Origin: Flexilinea sp.
GTDB taxonomy: Bacteria; Chloroflexota; Anaerolineae; Anaerolineales; Anaerolineaceae
Direction: 5' to 3'
NCBI GenBank assembly: GCA_017432685.1
Contig: JAFRIR010000069.1
Coordinates: forward strand, 1 to 43,083
Length of the DNA stretch: 43,083 nt
The notes below the pieces were generated by a model that was given only the letters and a program-made list of their open reading frames with translations, had not been told where the DNA came from and searched no databases. Position numbers and translations under genes: made by a program. Positions 26,337 through 34,728 of the stretch are shown here, in pieces (within the stretch, counting starts at the first letter, position 1; each line of letters begins with the position of its first letter).

Positions 26337-27401
26337 TTATTCCGTTACGGTGTAGTATGCTACTTCATCGATTTCGCGGTTGGCGCCGATGATGATGTCT
26401 TTCCCGTCTTTATCTTTGAAATGCAGGATGTTGGCGCAGCCGGTATTTTTGTCAATATAGTCGATCTTATAATCTCCTGCTTCGTCATCCCAGCTGATGG
26501 CGATGGTGTCCTTTGTTCCCTTGCGCCAGCCGACGAGCCAGGTGGGTTTCCCGAAAAGTTCGCAGGTCCAGGTAGCGTGCAGCATTTCTGTCTGGGCTTC
26601 GGGGAAGGGCAGCTTCCATTGCGGTACATAGTTGTCATGTTCATCCAGGTGATAGATCACAAGGGCGTTGCCGTGGAAGGGGCTGATGAAGCCGAGTTCA
26701 AGCTTGCCGTCGCCATCGAAATCAAGCAGCACGGAATCTGAAGACGGTGTGGACAAAATTTGATCCACTTCCCATTCAGCTCCCAGCACGGCAGGCGGAT
26801 CGATGAGAACGGTGCCTTCTTCGCAGCCGATAAGCGCTGCATCATGACCACCGTGGTTGATCTTGGCGAAACCGTGATTCTTCAGCATGCCGTCTGCGAT
26901 CAAATCCAGAGGGAGCAGATTGTTTTCGTTGAATTCGGAAAGGTCAGCGGGTAGTTCGGCTCCGAAGCAGGCGCCCGGAAAACGCCAGTCATTCTTATAT
27001 TCATGACCGGTCTTCAGGCAGCAAACGAGAAGATAGTTCACTCCCCCCCGGCGAAGGATGCCGAAACGATGGACGAAAGGTGTCTCACAGAGTGTCCGGA
27101 TCTCCCAGTCGCCTTTTCCTTTGCGGGTGGCAATGACGATCCTTGCTTCTTTCCCGTCATTGGGAGAATAGAATTTGTGGGTGGCAAGGAATTGCCCGTC
27201 AGTACCGGGAACCGGAGTCATGGTCATCACACCACCCGGCAGTTCCCAGACGGTTTCCAGTTCAGTCCCGTCTTCGGAAAAGAGGATGCAGCGGTCAGTT
27301 TTTTCCGCAGCAACGAGGAAACAATGTTTTCCTTCAACTGTGATCTCCGAAAGGGAGTAGCACTTGTTCAGGTTTGAAATTACTTTTTTCTCAATTTTCA
27401 T
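26337..27401 (-). CDS. Cytoplasmic beta-propeller-like protein, unknown function
   Basis: The 354-aa protein has no signal peptide. Repeated beta-rich blocks resemble FG-GAP/VCBS propeller blades: LLDFDGDGKLELGFISPFHGNALVIYHL, AALIGCEEGTVLIDPP and ILHFKDKDGKDIIIGANRE. The acidic DFDGDGKLE loop could bind calcium. I know no function for it. It lies downstream of ulaE on the same strand (115-bp gap filled by a 7-bp repeat array), so it may belong to the ascorbate regulon as a sugar-phosphate-binding, lactonase-like or sensory protein. Propeller folds also include sugar lactonases, but no lactonase motif is visible. AAAGGAG fixes the start. Confidence 0.75.
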   Translation of the reverse strand: MKIEKKVISNLNKCYSLSEITVEGKHCFLVAAEKTDRCILFSEDGTELETVWELPGGVMTMTPVPGTDGQFLATHKFYSPNDGKEARIVIATRKGKGDWEIRTLCETPFVHRFGILRRGGVNYLLVCCLKTGHEYKNDWRFPGACFGAELPADLSEFNENNLLPLDLIADGMLKNHGFAKINHGGHDAALIGCEEGTVLIDPPAVLGAEWEVDQILSTPSSDSVLLDFDGDGKLELGFISPFHGNALVIYHLDEHDNYVPQWKLPFPEAQTEMLHATWTCELFGKPTWLVGWRKGTKDTIAISWDDEAGDYKIDYIDKNTGCANILHFKDKDGKDIIIGANREIDEVAYYTVTE

Positions 27402-27423
27402 CAGGAAACTCCTTTTTTTGTTG

Positions 27424-27534
27424 CTGGTTATCAGTTGTCAGGTTTCTGAAAAATGAGGTCAAGGTTAGTTTTCTGTTGCCAGATACCCATGCTAACCACT
27501 GGCCACTAACTACTGACTACTGATTACTGTATTT
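27424..27534. repeat. Second array of 7-bp repeats with inverted halves
   Basis: The left end carries TATCAGT-TGTCAGG. The right end carries TAACCAC-TGGCCAC-TAACTAC-TGACTAC-TGATTAC, which are reverse complements of the same CAGTNRT theme as 13221-13327. The array begins inside the last codons of ulaE (minus strand) and supplies its stop. It fills the gap to the propeller gene. Confidence 0.7.
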
Positions 27535-28365
27535 ATCCAGGATCGCGGACATGGAAGAGCAGGCAAATTTTATGTCTTCTTTCCAGCTGTCTTTTCCGAC
27601 ATCCCACATTTCCGTAACATATCGTCGGATACCGAGGGCCCAGGCTTTTTTGATCACAGCATCGAAATCAACGTGCCCTGTCAGGAACGGAATCTCACGG
27701 AATTTGCCGGGGACAGTTTCCTTCAGATGAAGAGCGACAATGTGCCCGGCGCCGGTATCCAGATCATCAAGGACGCTTGTGCCATAGGTTTTCGCGGCGT
27801 TGGTCAGGTTGCCGGAATCGGGATAAACACCGAGATAAGGGCTGTTGATGAGTTTTACATAATGCATAGCCTTTTCGGTGGTGTTCATGAATTCGGTTTC
27901 CATGGTCTCAAAGCCCATCACGATCCCGCGGCAAGCTGCCAACAGGGTTGCTTTGGCGAGATTTTCACGGAAAAGACGTTCGGTCTCGTCATTACCTTCC
28001 TTGTAATATACGTCATACCCGGCAAGCTGAATGATGCGGATGCCCAGATCGTCGGCAAGGATCACGGCCTTTTCCATGATTTCCATGCTTCGTTCCCGAA
28101 TGGCCGGGTCCGGGTCACCGAAGGGGTATTTCCGATGCCCGGAAAGGCACATACTGCGGATCGGGACCCCGACCTCCTGCATGGTGCGTACAAGCTCAGC
28201 CCGTTCTTCCGCGCTCCACTCCAGCCGAGCCAGCTTATCGTCGGTTTCATCGATGCTGATCTCTATAAAATCGTAACCGCATTCTTTAGCACAGCGGAGT
28301 TTTTCTGCCCAGGTCATTGTTTTGGGCATGGCTTTTTCATAAAGTCCGATCGCATATGGTTTCAT
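27517..28365 (-). CDS. ulaE: L-ribulose-5-phosphate 3-epimerase (L-xylulose-5-phosphate 3-epimerase)
   Basis: UlaE/SgaU converts L-xylulose 5-phosphate to L-ribulose 5-phosphate in L-ascorbate breakdown. The 282-aa TIM-barrel protein shows the family blocks IGLYEKAMPKTMTWAEKL, FIEISIDETDDKLARLEW, SMCLSGHRKYPFGDPD, GVYPDSGNLTNA and GHVDFDAVIKKAWALGIRR. The metal-binding Glu/Asp/His residues sit in these strands. I start at ATG 28365, preceded by AAAAGGAAT; the frame stays open upstream to 28455 without a ribosome site. It diverges from ulaG. The terminal Ser-Asn-Gln-stop is made of the 7-bp repeat array. Confidence 0.92.
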   Translation of the reverse strand: MKPYAIGLYEKAMPKTMTWAEKLRCAKECGYDFIEISIDETDDKLARLEWSAEERAELVRTMQEVGVPIRSMCLSGHRKYPFGDPDPAIRERSMEIMEKAVILADDLGIRIIQLAGYDVYYKEGNDETERLFRENLAKATLLAACRGIVMGFETMETEFMNTTEKAMHYVKLINSPYLGVYPDSGNLTNAAKTYGTSVLDDLDTGAGHIVALHLKETVPGKFREIPFLTGHVDFDAVIKKAWALGIRRYVTEMWDVGKDSWKEDIKFACSSMSAILDKYSNQ

Positions 28366-28709
28366 TGCATATTCCTTTTTTAGAAATGAACATAAAAAGA
28401 ACAAATTATTTTGAGACCTCCGGAGTCGATTTATTGAAAAATCCGGAAATTTCATTTATATTGTTTTATTGTAATATGAAACCAAAGAATCCGAAGGTCA
28501 GAAATAACGAAATAATTGTTTTTTTGCTCATAACAAGATATTTGTAATGGCAAAATATGACAAAATGCACGAATTGTAACAAATAATCGCAAAAAGAACA
28601 TAAATATTTTCGTTTTGATAGTTTTAAATGAAAAATGTAATATAATAATGCTAAAGTAAATGCGTATATTTCCATATGTATTTGATTTGATAGAACGGAG
28701 GAATCGCAA
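28366..28709. promoter_or_regulatory. Divergent ulaE / ulaG control region
   Basis: This AT-rich 344-bp region holds no gene. For ulaG, TTGATA (28615-28620) and TAATAT (28638-28643) stand 17 bp apart, with TATAAT overlapping at 28641. AAAAAGAACA-AA-TTATTTT occurs at 28394-28414, 29 bp before ulaE, and again as AAAAAGAACATAAATATTTT at 28591-28610, touching the ulaG -35. These look like two copies of one operator, possibly for the DeoR protein encoded at 33103. Confidence 0.5.
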
Positions 28710-29813
28710 ATGAGTAAAATCTCAGAAATGACCCGCGAAAGCTGGATCAAGGCAACCTTCCCGGAATGGGGAACCTGGCTGGTCGAAGATATCGAAAACG
28801 AAGTCGTCGCCCCGGGAAATGTGGCAATGTGGTGGCTTGGCTGCACCGGTATCTGGTTCAAGACCCCGGGCGGCGCTAACATCACGATCGACCTGTGGTG
28901 CGGCAACGGTAAACGTACTCACGGGAATAATAAGATGGCAGTAGGTCATCAAATGGCTAACATGTGCGGCGGCCGGTTGATGCAGCCGAATCTTCGCAAT
29001 GTTCCGTTTGTGATCGATCCGTTCGCATTCAAACAGGTGGATGCTGTGTTGGCTACACACTACCATCAGGATCATATGTCCGCCGAATGGGCTGCCCATG
29101 TGATCAACAGTGGCATGACCACTACCGATGAAAGCGGGAAAGAGATCCCGGTTCCGTTTATCGGCCCGCTGAAATCTGTGGAAACCTGGATGAAATGGGG
29201 CGTTCCGGAAGATCGCTGCCGTGTCGTTAAACCCGGTGATACGTTCAAGATCAAAGATCTTGAAATCATCTGCCTGGACAGTTTTGACCGCACCTGCATC
29301 GTAACAACAGATTCAACCGGTGAAGACCGTGAAGAACTGACCGGCAAGTGCCCGACAGATATGGACGATAAGGCTGTTAACTACCTGGTCAAGACCCCCG
29401 GTGGAAACATCTATCATTCCGGTGACTCCCACTTCTCTATCTACTTTGCCAAGCATGGCAAGGACTATGACATTGATGTAGCATTCGGCTCCTTTGGTGA
29501 GAACCCGATCGGCATGCAGGATAAGATGACATCTGTTGACGTTCTCCGCATGGCTGAAAACCTGCGCTGCAAGGTCGTTATTCCGATTCACTGGGATGTC
29601 TGGACCAATTTCCAGGCTGACTGCGAAGAAATCAAACTCCTCTATGATTTCAAGAAGGACCGCAACGAATATAAATTCCACCCGTTCTTCTGGCAGGTTG
29701 GCGGTAAATACACCTATCCGGCTGACAAAGATAAGATCTACTATCATCACCGCCGTGGTTTTGAAGATTGCTTCGAGCATCCGCAGAACATTCCGTTCCG
29801 CTCCTGCCTGTAA
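28710..29813 (+). CDS. ulaG: L-ascorbate-6-phosphate lactonase
   Basis: UlaG opens the lactone ring of L-ascorbate 6-phosphate to 3-keto-L-gulonate 6-phosphate in the cytoplasm. The 367-aa protein has the metallo-beta-lactamase fold with the metal motif HYHQDH (117-122), [10 protein letters not shown] and VIPIHWDVW. The family opening [22 protein letters not shown] is present, and the length agrees with known UlaG. GGAGG lies eight bases before the ATG. It is the first gene of ulaG-ulaC-ulaA-ulaB. Confidence 0.96.
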   Translation: MSKISEMTRESWIKATFPEWGTWLVEDIENEVVAPGNVAMWWLGCTGIWFKTPGGANITIDLWCGNGKRTHGNNKMAVGHQMANMCGGRLMQPNLRNVPFVIDPFAFKQVDAVLATHYHQDHMSAEWAAHVINSGMTTTDESGKEIPVPFIGPLKSVETWMKWGVPEDRCRVVKPGDTFKIKDLEIICLDSFDRTCIVTTDSTGEDREELTGKCPTDMDDKAVNYLVKTPGGNIYHSGDSHFSIYFAKHGKDYDIDVAFGSFGENPIGMQDKMTSVDVLRMAENLRCKVVIPIHWDVWTNFQADCEEIKLLYDFKKDRNEYKFHPFFWQVGGKYTYPADKDKIYYHHRRGFEDCFEHPQNIPFRSCL

Positions 29814-29847
29814 TCAGGTATTGGGTTCTATAAGAATAGGATAAAAA

Positions 29848-30327
29848 ATGAGCGTATTACAGGATATTGTCGAAAAGAAACACTATAGTTTTATCGATGG
29901 GGAAGGAGTCACCTGGCAGGAAGCCGTGCGCCTTTCCGCGCTGCCGCTGGTTGCCGATGGTTCCGTTTCGGAAGATTATTATAAGCAGATCATTGCCTGC
30001 ATTGAAAAATACGGCCCTTATGTTGTATTTGATCATAACGTGGCTATGCCCCATACCACTGAAAACGCCAAAGGCGCTTTCAAGACCGGTGTCGGATTTA
30101 TGGTATGCGAGCACATGATCGATTTCGGCGAAGATGAAGACGGCGAAAAGAAAGAAGCGAATCTTTTCTTCACTCTTTCTTCTACCAACCCGGATGAGCA
30201 TATGAACAACATCGGGCAGCTTTCCCAAATTTTCATGAATGATGATTTGCTGGATGCTCTTGCAGCGGCAAGAACACCGGAAGCGATCCTCAAAGCGGAA
30301 GCAGACTTCCCCTGTGAGGAAGATTAA
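29848..30327 (+). CDS. ulaC: PTS ascorbate-type EIIA component
   Basis: This cytoplasmic phosphotransfer protein of 159 aa belongs to the fructose/mannitol-type EIIA_2 fold. His69 in VAMPHTTENAKG is the residue phosphorylated by HPr. It passes phosphate to the EIIB encoded at 31970. It lies 34 bp after ulaG and shortly before the EIIC gene. The ribosome site (ATAGGAT) is modest. Confidence 0.93.
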   Translation: MSVLQDIVEKKHYSFIDGEGVTWQEAVRLSALPLVADGSVSEDYYKQIIACIEKYGPYVVFDHNVAMPHTTENAKGAFKTGVGFMVCEHMIDFGEDEDGEKKEANLFFTLSSTNPDEHMNNIGQLSQIFMNDDLLDALAAARTPEAILKAEADFPCEED

Positions 30328-30382
30328 GGCCATAATTACGTGTGAGCGTAAATAATTTAGAAATGGTAGAGAGGTGATACTC

Positions 30383-31885
30383 ATGGCAGTACTGAATGTA
30401 CTTAATGCGATTTGGTCGTTCTTTGCGACCTACGTCCTGCAGAAGGCTCCTTATATGGTTGGTTTCCTTACACTGCTGGGCTATTGTCTGATGGGCAAGA
30501 AGTGGTATGATACCCTGGCGGGGACACTGAAGGCCATCATTGGTATGCTGATTCTGAATGTCGGTTCCGGTGGTTTGACTTCCAACTTCCGCCCGATCCT
30601 TGCCGGTCTGAAAGATCGTTTCAATCTTACGGCTGCTGTTATTGACCCGTACTATGGTCAGAACGCTGTAACCGCCGGTGTTGAAGAAACATTCGGCAAG
30701 GGCTTCTCGCAGGTTATGACCCTGCTGCTGATCGCCTTCATCGTCAACATTTTGCTGGTCCGCTTCAACAAGATCACAAAATGCCGCACCCTGTTCACGA
30801 CCGGTCACGTCCAGGTCCAGCAGGCTGCTACCGCTTACTGGCTGATTCTCTTCGCCCTGCCGGCGCTGCGCAACAATGATGTCGCACTGATGATCATCAT
30901 GTCCATCGTGCTTGGCGCTTACTGGGCTGTCGGTTCCAACCTGACTGTAAAACCGATGCAGGAATTGACCGAAGGCGCCGGTTTCGCGATCGCTCACCAG
31001 CAGATGTTCGGTATCCGCCTCGGCTACTGGCTTTCCGGGAAACTGTTTGGCGGCAAAGATGGCAAACCGAAAGGCAGAAAAGTCGGCGAAATGGAAATGC
31101 CGGGCTTCTTCTCCATCTTCAATGAGAACATGGTTTGTACCGCTATCCTGATGACCGTCTTCTTCGGCATCATCATGTGCGTCATTGGCAAACCCTTCTT
31201 CGTTGCCCAGGGCGCGACCAAAGAAAGCGAAGCTTTCGCATTTTATGTATTCAACACTTCCCTGCAGTTTGCGGTTTACCTCGCTATCCTGCAGCTTGGT
31301 GTCCGCACCTTCGTTACCGAACTGACTGCTTCCTTCCAAGGTATTGCTGACAAGCTGCTGCCGTCCTCCGTCCCGGGTGTTGACTGCGCAGTCTGCTATG
31401 GTTTTGGTGACTCCAACGCGGTGACCTTCGGCTTCCTTGCCGGTCTGACCGGTCAGATCGTGGCCATCATCACCCTGATCCTGATCAAATCCCCGACCAT
31501 CATCATCTGCGGTTTCGTGCCGGTGTTCTTCGATAACGCGACCATTGGTCTGGTTGCCAATGAAAAAGGTGGTCTGAAAGCCTGCCTGATCATCCCGTTC
31601 TGCTCCGGTTTGATCCAGGTCTTCGGTGCGGCACTGATTTCCGGTTGGGTTGGCCTTGCAAACTATGGCGGTTACCTTGGCATGTTTGACTGGGATACAG
31701 TCTGGCCGCTGATGACCGTGATCATGCACTACCTGAGCTATGTCGGTGTTGCCATCTGTGTGATCGGCCTGCTGGCTATTCCGCAGATCGAATATCGCAT
31801 GGATCCGAAGGGCTACTTCCTGATCACTGAAGATTATGATGCCTATGTCGAATATCAGGAAAAAAAGGCTCAGGGAAAAGCATAA
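30383..31885 (+). CDS. ulaA: PTS L-ascorbate-specific EIIC permease
   Basis: This integral membrane transporter of the ascorbate PTS has 500 aa and about eleven hydrophobic segments. Family features include LTLLGYCLMGKKWYDTLAGTLKAIIGMLILNVGSGGL near the start, TTGHVQVQQAA-like TGHVQVQQAATAYW, and PGVDCAVCYGFGDSNAVTFGF. It imports L-ascorbate with phosphorylation at carbon 6. I choose ATG 30383, spaced seven bases from AGAGGTG, over an in-frame GTG at 30374 that overlaps the ribosome site. Codon use is strongly biased to a few codons (CTG, CCG, GGT, TCC), suggesting high expression. Confidence 0.95.
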   Translation: MAVLNVLNAIWSFFATYVLQKAPYMVGFLTLLGYCLMGKKWYDTLAGTLKAIIGMLILNVGSGGLTSNFRPILAGLKDRFNLTAAVIDPYYGQNAVTAGVEETFGKGFSQVMTLLLIAFIVNILLVRFNKITKCRTLFTTGHVQVQQAATAYWLILFALPALRNNDVALMIIMSIVLGAYWAVGSNLTVKPMQELTEGAGFAIAHQQMFGIRLGYWLSGKLFGGKDGKPKGRKVGEMEMPGFFSIFNENMVCTAILMTVFFGIIMCVIGKPFFVAQGATKESEAFAFYVFNTSLQFAVYLAILQLGVRTFVTELTASFQGIADKLLPSSVPGVDCAVCYGFGDSNAVTFGFLAGLTGQIVAIITLILIKSPTIIICGFVPVFFDNATIGLVANEKGGLKACLIIPFCSGLIQVFGAALISGWVGLANYGGYLGMFDWDTVWPLMTVIMHYLSYVGVAICVIGLLAIPQIEYRMDPKGYFLITEDYDAYVEYQEKKAQGKA

Positions 31886-31906
31886 TCATTGATTCATAAA
31901 ACCGTA

Positions 31907-31944
31907 GGGGATGTGTACTGCGAAATTTGCAGGAAGACATCCCC
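31907..31944 (+). terminator. Hairpin between ulaA and ulaB
   Basis: GGGGATGT (31907-31914) pairs with ACATCCCC (31937-31944), and CTGC/GCAG pair inside. No T-run follows. It could tune the relative amounts of the EIIC and EIIB messages. Confidence 0.5.
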
Positions 31945-31969
31945 TGAGGTTGATTAGAAAGGAAAAAAT

Positions 31970-32278
31970 ATGTCCAAACTCGATGGAAAAAGAATTCTTG
32001 CCTGCTGTGCTAACGGTGCAGGTTCATCCCTGATGATGGAAAATGCCATCAAGAAAGTTATGACTCGTAATGGCGTCAAGCTGGCTGAACTTCGTCACTG
32101 CCCGGTTTCCGAAGGAAAAAGCGCTGCAAGAAACTATGACGTAGTTATGTTCGCGAAACCCTTTGCAAAAACTTTTGAAGGAACTGACGGCGCAAACACG
32201 GTTTTGATCCCGCTGAAAAACGTTATGTCCGATAAGGAAATCGAAACGGCTTTGAAAGAACAGGGACTTCTGGACTGA
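31970..32278 (+). CDS. ulaB: PTS ascorbate-type EIIB component
   Basis: This small cytoplasmic EIIB of 102 aa belongs to the lactose/ascorbate type. The phosphocysteine loop is ILACCANGAGSSLMM; Cys13 aligns with the CGNGQGSS cysteine of UlaB. It receives phosphate from UlaC and hands it to ascorbate bound by UlaA. GAAAGGA precedes the ATG. It ends the PTS operon; two hairpins follow. Confidence 0.93.
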   Translation: MSKLDGKRILACCANGAGSSLMMENAIKKVMTRNGVKLAELRHCPVSEGKSAARNYDVVMFAKPFAKTFEGTDGANTVLIPLKNVMSDKEIETALKEQGLLD

Positions 32279-32292
32279 TTGAACAGAATTAA

Positions 32293-32316
32293 ACAAACCG
32301 CCAGAAGGCGGTTTGT
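32293..32316 (+). terminator. Hairpin after ulaB
   Basis: ACAAACCGCC (32293-32302) and GGCGGTTTGT (32307-32316) form a perfect 10-bp stem with an AGAA loop. The tail TGTATAAACGACAG has no T-run but matches the tails of the hairpins at 8506 and 35752. Confidence 0.65.
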
Positions 32317-32325
32317 TGTATAAAC

Positions 32326-32365
32326 GACAGGTCCCACACTCGGTTTCGGGTCAGCGGGACCTGTC
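32326..32365 (+). terminator. Second hairpin after ulaB
   Basis: GACAGGTCCC (32326-32335) pairs perfectly with GGGACCTGTC (32356-32365). It ends 12 bases before the ribosome site AAGGAG of the next gene. Confidence 0.55.
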
Positions 32366-32393
32366 TTCATAGTCCCTAAGGAGAAGATCGATC

Positions 32394-33080
32394 ATGATCC
32401 GTACAGTAATGTTTGATGTGGACGATACCCTTTACAGCTTTTACCATGCCAATGAATGTGCTGTCGAAAAACTTGTTGAATATACAGCTGCGCATTTTGG
32501 CTGGAGCAGGAACGAATTTCTTTCCAGGCAGAAAGATGCCATGGCTGACGTAAAACGCTTCGCAGGCACATCCGGTGGGTATCGGACAAGACTTCTTCGC
32601 TATCAAAACATGCTGGAGGGAGCTGATCAGCCGATTTATCCGCATGCGCTTGAGATGAGCTGCATTTACCGTGACGCGATTCTCGACAACATGATCATCG
32701 AAGATGGTGTTGAAGAATTTATGCGTTTTCTGAAAAAACAGAATATACGGATCGTTATTGCATCTGATGCAACCGCATTACAGCAATTTCTGAAGCTCGA
32801 AAGGCTCGGATTGATCTCTTATATCGACGCAATGGTCACTTCTGAAGAAGCTGGGGTAGAAAAACCGGATAAAAAGTTTTTTGAACGATGTAATGAAAAA
32901 AGCAAGTGCCTGCCCTGTGAAGTAATGTTTATCGGTGATAATCCTGAAAAAGATTATATCGGTGCCAGTCTTGCAGGGTATAATGCTGTATGGTATAATC
33001 CCAAAAACAAACTCAGTACTACAAAAATGCAGGAATTAAAAAACTATTCAGAGGCGCCTGCCTTATTATCAAAAATTTGA
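32394..33080 (+). CDS. HAD-superfamily phosphatase (YjjG/nucleotidase-like)
   Basis: This cytoplasmic phosphohydrolase of 228 aa has the four HAD motifs: FDVDDT (Asp8 nucleophile, Asp10 acid/base), VIASDAT, Lys in GVEKPDKKFF and IGDNPEKD. An alpha-helical cap lies between motifs I and II. It could dephosphorylate a sugar phosphate or nucleotide, perhaps protecting the cell from accumulated ascorbate-pathway phosphates. AAGGAG precedes the ATG. It lies between ulaB and the DeoR gene, 22 bp before the latter, so it is probably co-transcribed with that regulator. Confidence 0.88.
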   Translation: MIRTVMFDVDDTLYSFYHANECAVEKLVEYTAAHFGWSRNEFLSRQKDAMADVKRFAGTSGGYRTRLLRYQNMLEGADQPIYPHALEMSCIYRDAILDNMIIEDGVEEFMRFLKKQNIRIVIASDATALQQFLKLERLGLISYIDAMVTSEEAGVEKPDKKFFERCNEKSKCLPCEVMFIGDNPEKDYIGASLAGYNAVWYNPKNKLSTTKMQELKNYSEAPALLSKI

Positions 33081-33092
33081 TTAAGCGCTTAA
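33081..33092. promoter_or_regulatory. Palindrome TTAAGCGCTTAA ahead of the DeoR gene
   Basis: This perfect 12-bp palindrome with a central CG begins immediately after the HAD stop codon and lies two bases before the ribosome site GAGGA of the next gene. Its shape resembles LacI/CcpA-family operators, and it could block transcription into the regulator gene. Confidence 0.4.
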
Positions 33093-33102
33093 ATGAGGAC
33101 GA

Positions 33103-33906
33103 ATGAAAAATAACCGCAGAGCCGTTGATGAAAGACAAAAAGAATTGTTGAATATCGTTATTTCACGGGGAGAAGTTTCTGTAGAGGAGCTTTCCGAACG
33201 TTTATCTGTTTCGGAAATGACGGTCAGACGTGATTTAGCGCTTCTTTCCGATCGTGGTCTGCTTATTCGGAAACATGGCAGCGCTGCTTCCGTTACCTCA
33301 GCGGAAAAATTCAGTAAATATCAACCGGATGTGCTGGAATGTCGTGGTGCGATTTCCGCCTATGCCGCTACATTGGTCAATGACGGGGACAAAATCTTTA
33401 TTAATGGCAGCAGGACAGCGCTGAATTTGCTCAACCATACAGGGGAGAAAAAAATACATGTTATCACGAACAATGGCTGGGCGCTGGATGGCAATTATTC
33501 TCAGAATGTACAGCTCCGTATATTGGGTGGATACGCTTACGAACATATTCTGGTAGGGGAATATGCGATTGAAAGTTTATTTGGCCTCACGGCAGACAAA
33601 CTCTTCGTAGGTTGTGCGGCGGTTTATTGGGACGGAAAATTCCGTTACGACATACCTTCGGAAATCGGTATCAATGAAATGATGGTGAGTCGTACTACCG
33701 GTGAGATCTATGTTCTGGCTGATCACAGCAAATTGCGGGATAGGGATGATGCGATGGTATACGGCTGTTTCCGCTATCCCGTTCCGGTGACATTGGTAAC
33801 AGATGAAAAAGCAGACCCGAACATTCTCCGTCAGCTCCGAAGTTCAGGACTGCAGGTGTTGATCGTCTCAATGGATGGAACGCTTAAAGAAGATATTTCT
33901 CAATAA
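33103..33906 (+). CDS. DeoR-family transcriptional regulator
   Basis: The 267-aa protein has an N-terminal DeoR helix-turn-helix (about 10-65: RQKELLNIVISRGEVSVEELSERLSVSEMTVRRDLALLSDRGLLIRKHG) and a C-terminal sugar-phosphate-sensing domain (DKIFINGSRTALNLL, LFVGCAAVYW, ADHSKLRDRD). DeoR proteins generally repress PTS and sugar operons until a sugar phosphate binds. Its position just after the ula PTS genes makes it the likely ula regulator, with candidate operators at 28394 and 28591. Its 3' end overlaps that of the convergent Cof phosphatase by 23 bp. Confidence 0.92.
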   Translation: MKNNRRAVDERQKELLNIVISRGEVSVEELSERLSVSEMTVRRDLALLSDRGLLIRKHGSAASVTSAEKFSKYQPDVLECRGAISAYAATLVNDGDKIFINGSRTALNLLNHTGEKKIHVITNNGWALDGNYSQNVQLRILGGYAYEHILVGEYAIESLFGLTADKLFVGCAAVYWDGKFRYDIPSEIGINEMMVSRTTGEIYVLADHSKLRDRDDAMVYGCFRYPVPVTLVTDEKADPNILRQLRSSGLQVLIVSMDGTLKEDISQ

Positions 33907-34699
33907 TATCTGCTACCCCGTCGTGGTTATTGTCATTATCCGATACAAGTGAAATTTCTGCGAGCACTGCCGGAGATGCATTTTTCATGGCGATGCCGTA
34001 ATGTGCGGCTTTCAGCATCGGGATGTCATTGGCTTCGTCTCCGGTTGATACGGTGTTTTCCGGTTTGATTCCCAGATATTCTGCGACTTTGCGTATAGCT
34101 GTTCCTTTGTTTACCCCTTTCGGGACAATTTCCAACAATTCCTGACTTGAATAAAAGAAGTCCAGCTCGTTTGTATAACGGGGCGACACATCCTCAATAA
34201 AGCGGTTGAGAATATCCCTCGTGTTTATGTCGATCAACAGGATCTTCTCCGGATCACGGGTCAGGGTTCGGACGTCGGGAATGACCTCATATTCAATCCC
34301 GAGCCTTTTGCAGTATTTTTCCGTGATCTCGTTAGCGCAGCGCGGTTCGACTAACACTTTTGATTCGGAATAGGTCTGGATATGGATGGAGCGGCGGTTG
34401 GCTTCGGCAAATATCTCAAAGACAAGTTCCAACGGCATCACGGTGCGGCTGATCACGCTGTTCTTTTCGAGATCATAAAGCACCCCTCCGTTGAAAGCAA
34501 TCAGGAAACATCCCTTTCCGGTTAGTCCGAGCGCATTCGCTTGTTTGATCGCAGATTCAAGTGGACGACCTGTGGTAAGCACGATGTGATTTCCGGCTTT
34601 TCGAAGTTTTTCAATAGCAGCCCGGTTGCCTTCAGAAATTTGACTTTCTGAATTCAACAGTGTACCATCCAGATCTGTAAAAAGTGCTTTTGTTTCCAT
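33884..34699 (-). CDS. Cof-type HAD-IIB phosphatase
   Basis: This cytoplasmic HAD phosphatase of 271 aa has the C2b cap. Motif I is FTDLDGTLL (Asp9, Asp11), motif II LTTGRP, motif III Lys in KGTAIRKVAEYLG and motif IV STGDEANDIPML. YidA/Cof members hydrolyse sugar phosphates and related compounds with broad specificity. It is convergent with, and overlaps, the DeoR gene (33884-33906). A candidate promoter and a structured leader lie upstream (34729-34828). AGGAGAAAA precedes the ATG. Confidence 0.92.
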   Translation of the reverse strand: METKALFTDLDGTLLNSESQISEGNRAAIEKLRKAGNHIVLTTGRPLESAIKQANALGLTGKGCFLIAFNGGVLYDLEKNSVISRTVMPLELVFEIFAEANRRSIHIQTYSESKVLVEPRCANEITEKYCKRLGIEYEVIPDVRTLTRDPEKILLIDINTRDILNRFIEDVSPRYTNELDFFYSSQELLEIVPKGVNKGTAIRKVAEYLGIKPENTVSTGDEANDIPMLKAAHYGIAMKNASPAVLAEISLVSDNDNNHDGVADIIEKYLL

Positions 34700-34728
34700 T
34701 TTTTTCTCCTGTCTGCCTATAAAGAAAC

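Noticed and set aside
30374..30382. GTG start for ulaA
   Set aside because: It overlaps the AGAGGTG ribosome site; ATG 30383 is correctly spaced.
29857..31729. Long minus-strand frames over ulaC and ulaA
   Set aside because: They arise from the strong codon bias of the highly expressed sense genes; His/Asp/Gln-rich product with no domain.
33884..33906. Overlap of the convergent DeoR and Cof genes as evidence of a wrong annotation
   Set aside because: Both frames keep family-typical C-termini, so a real 23-bp overlap is more likely.
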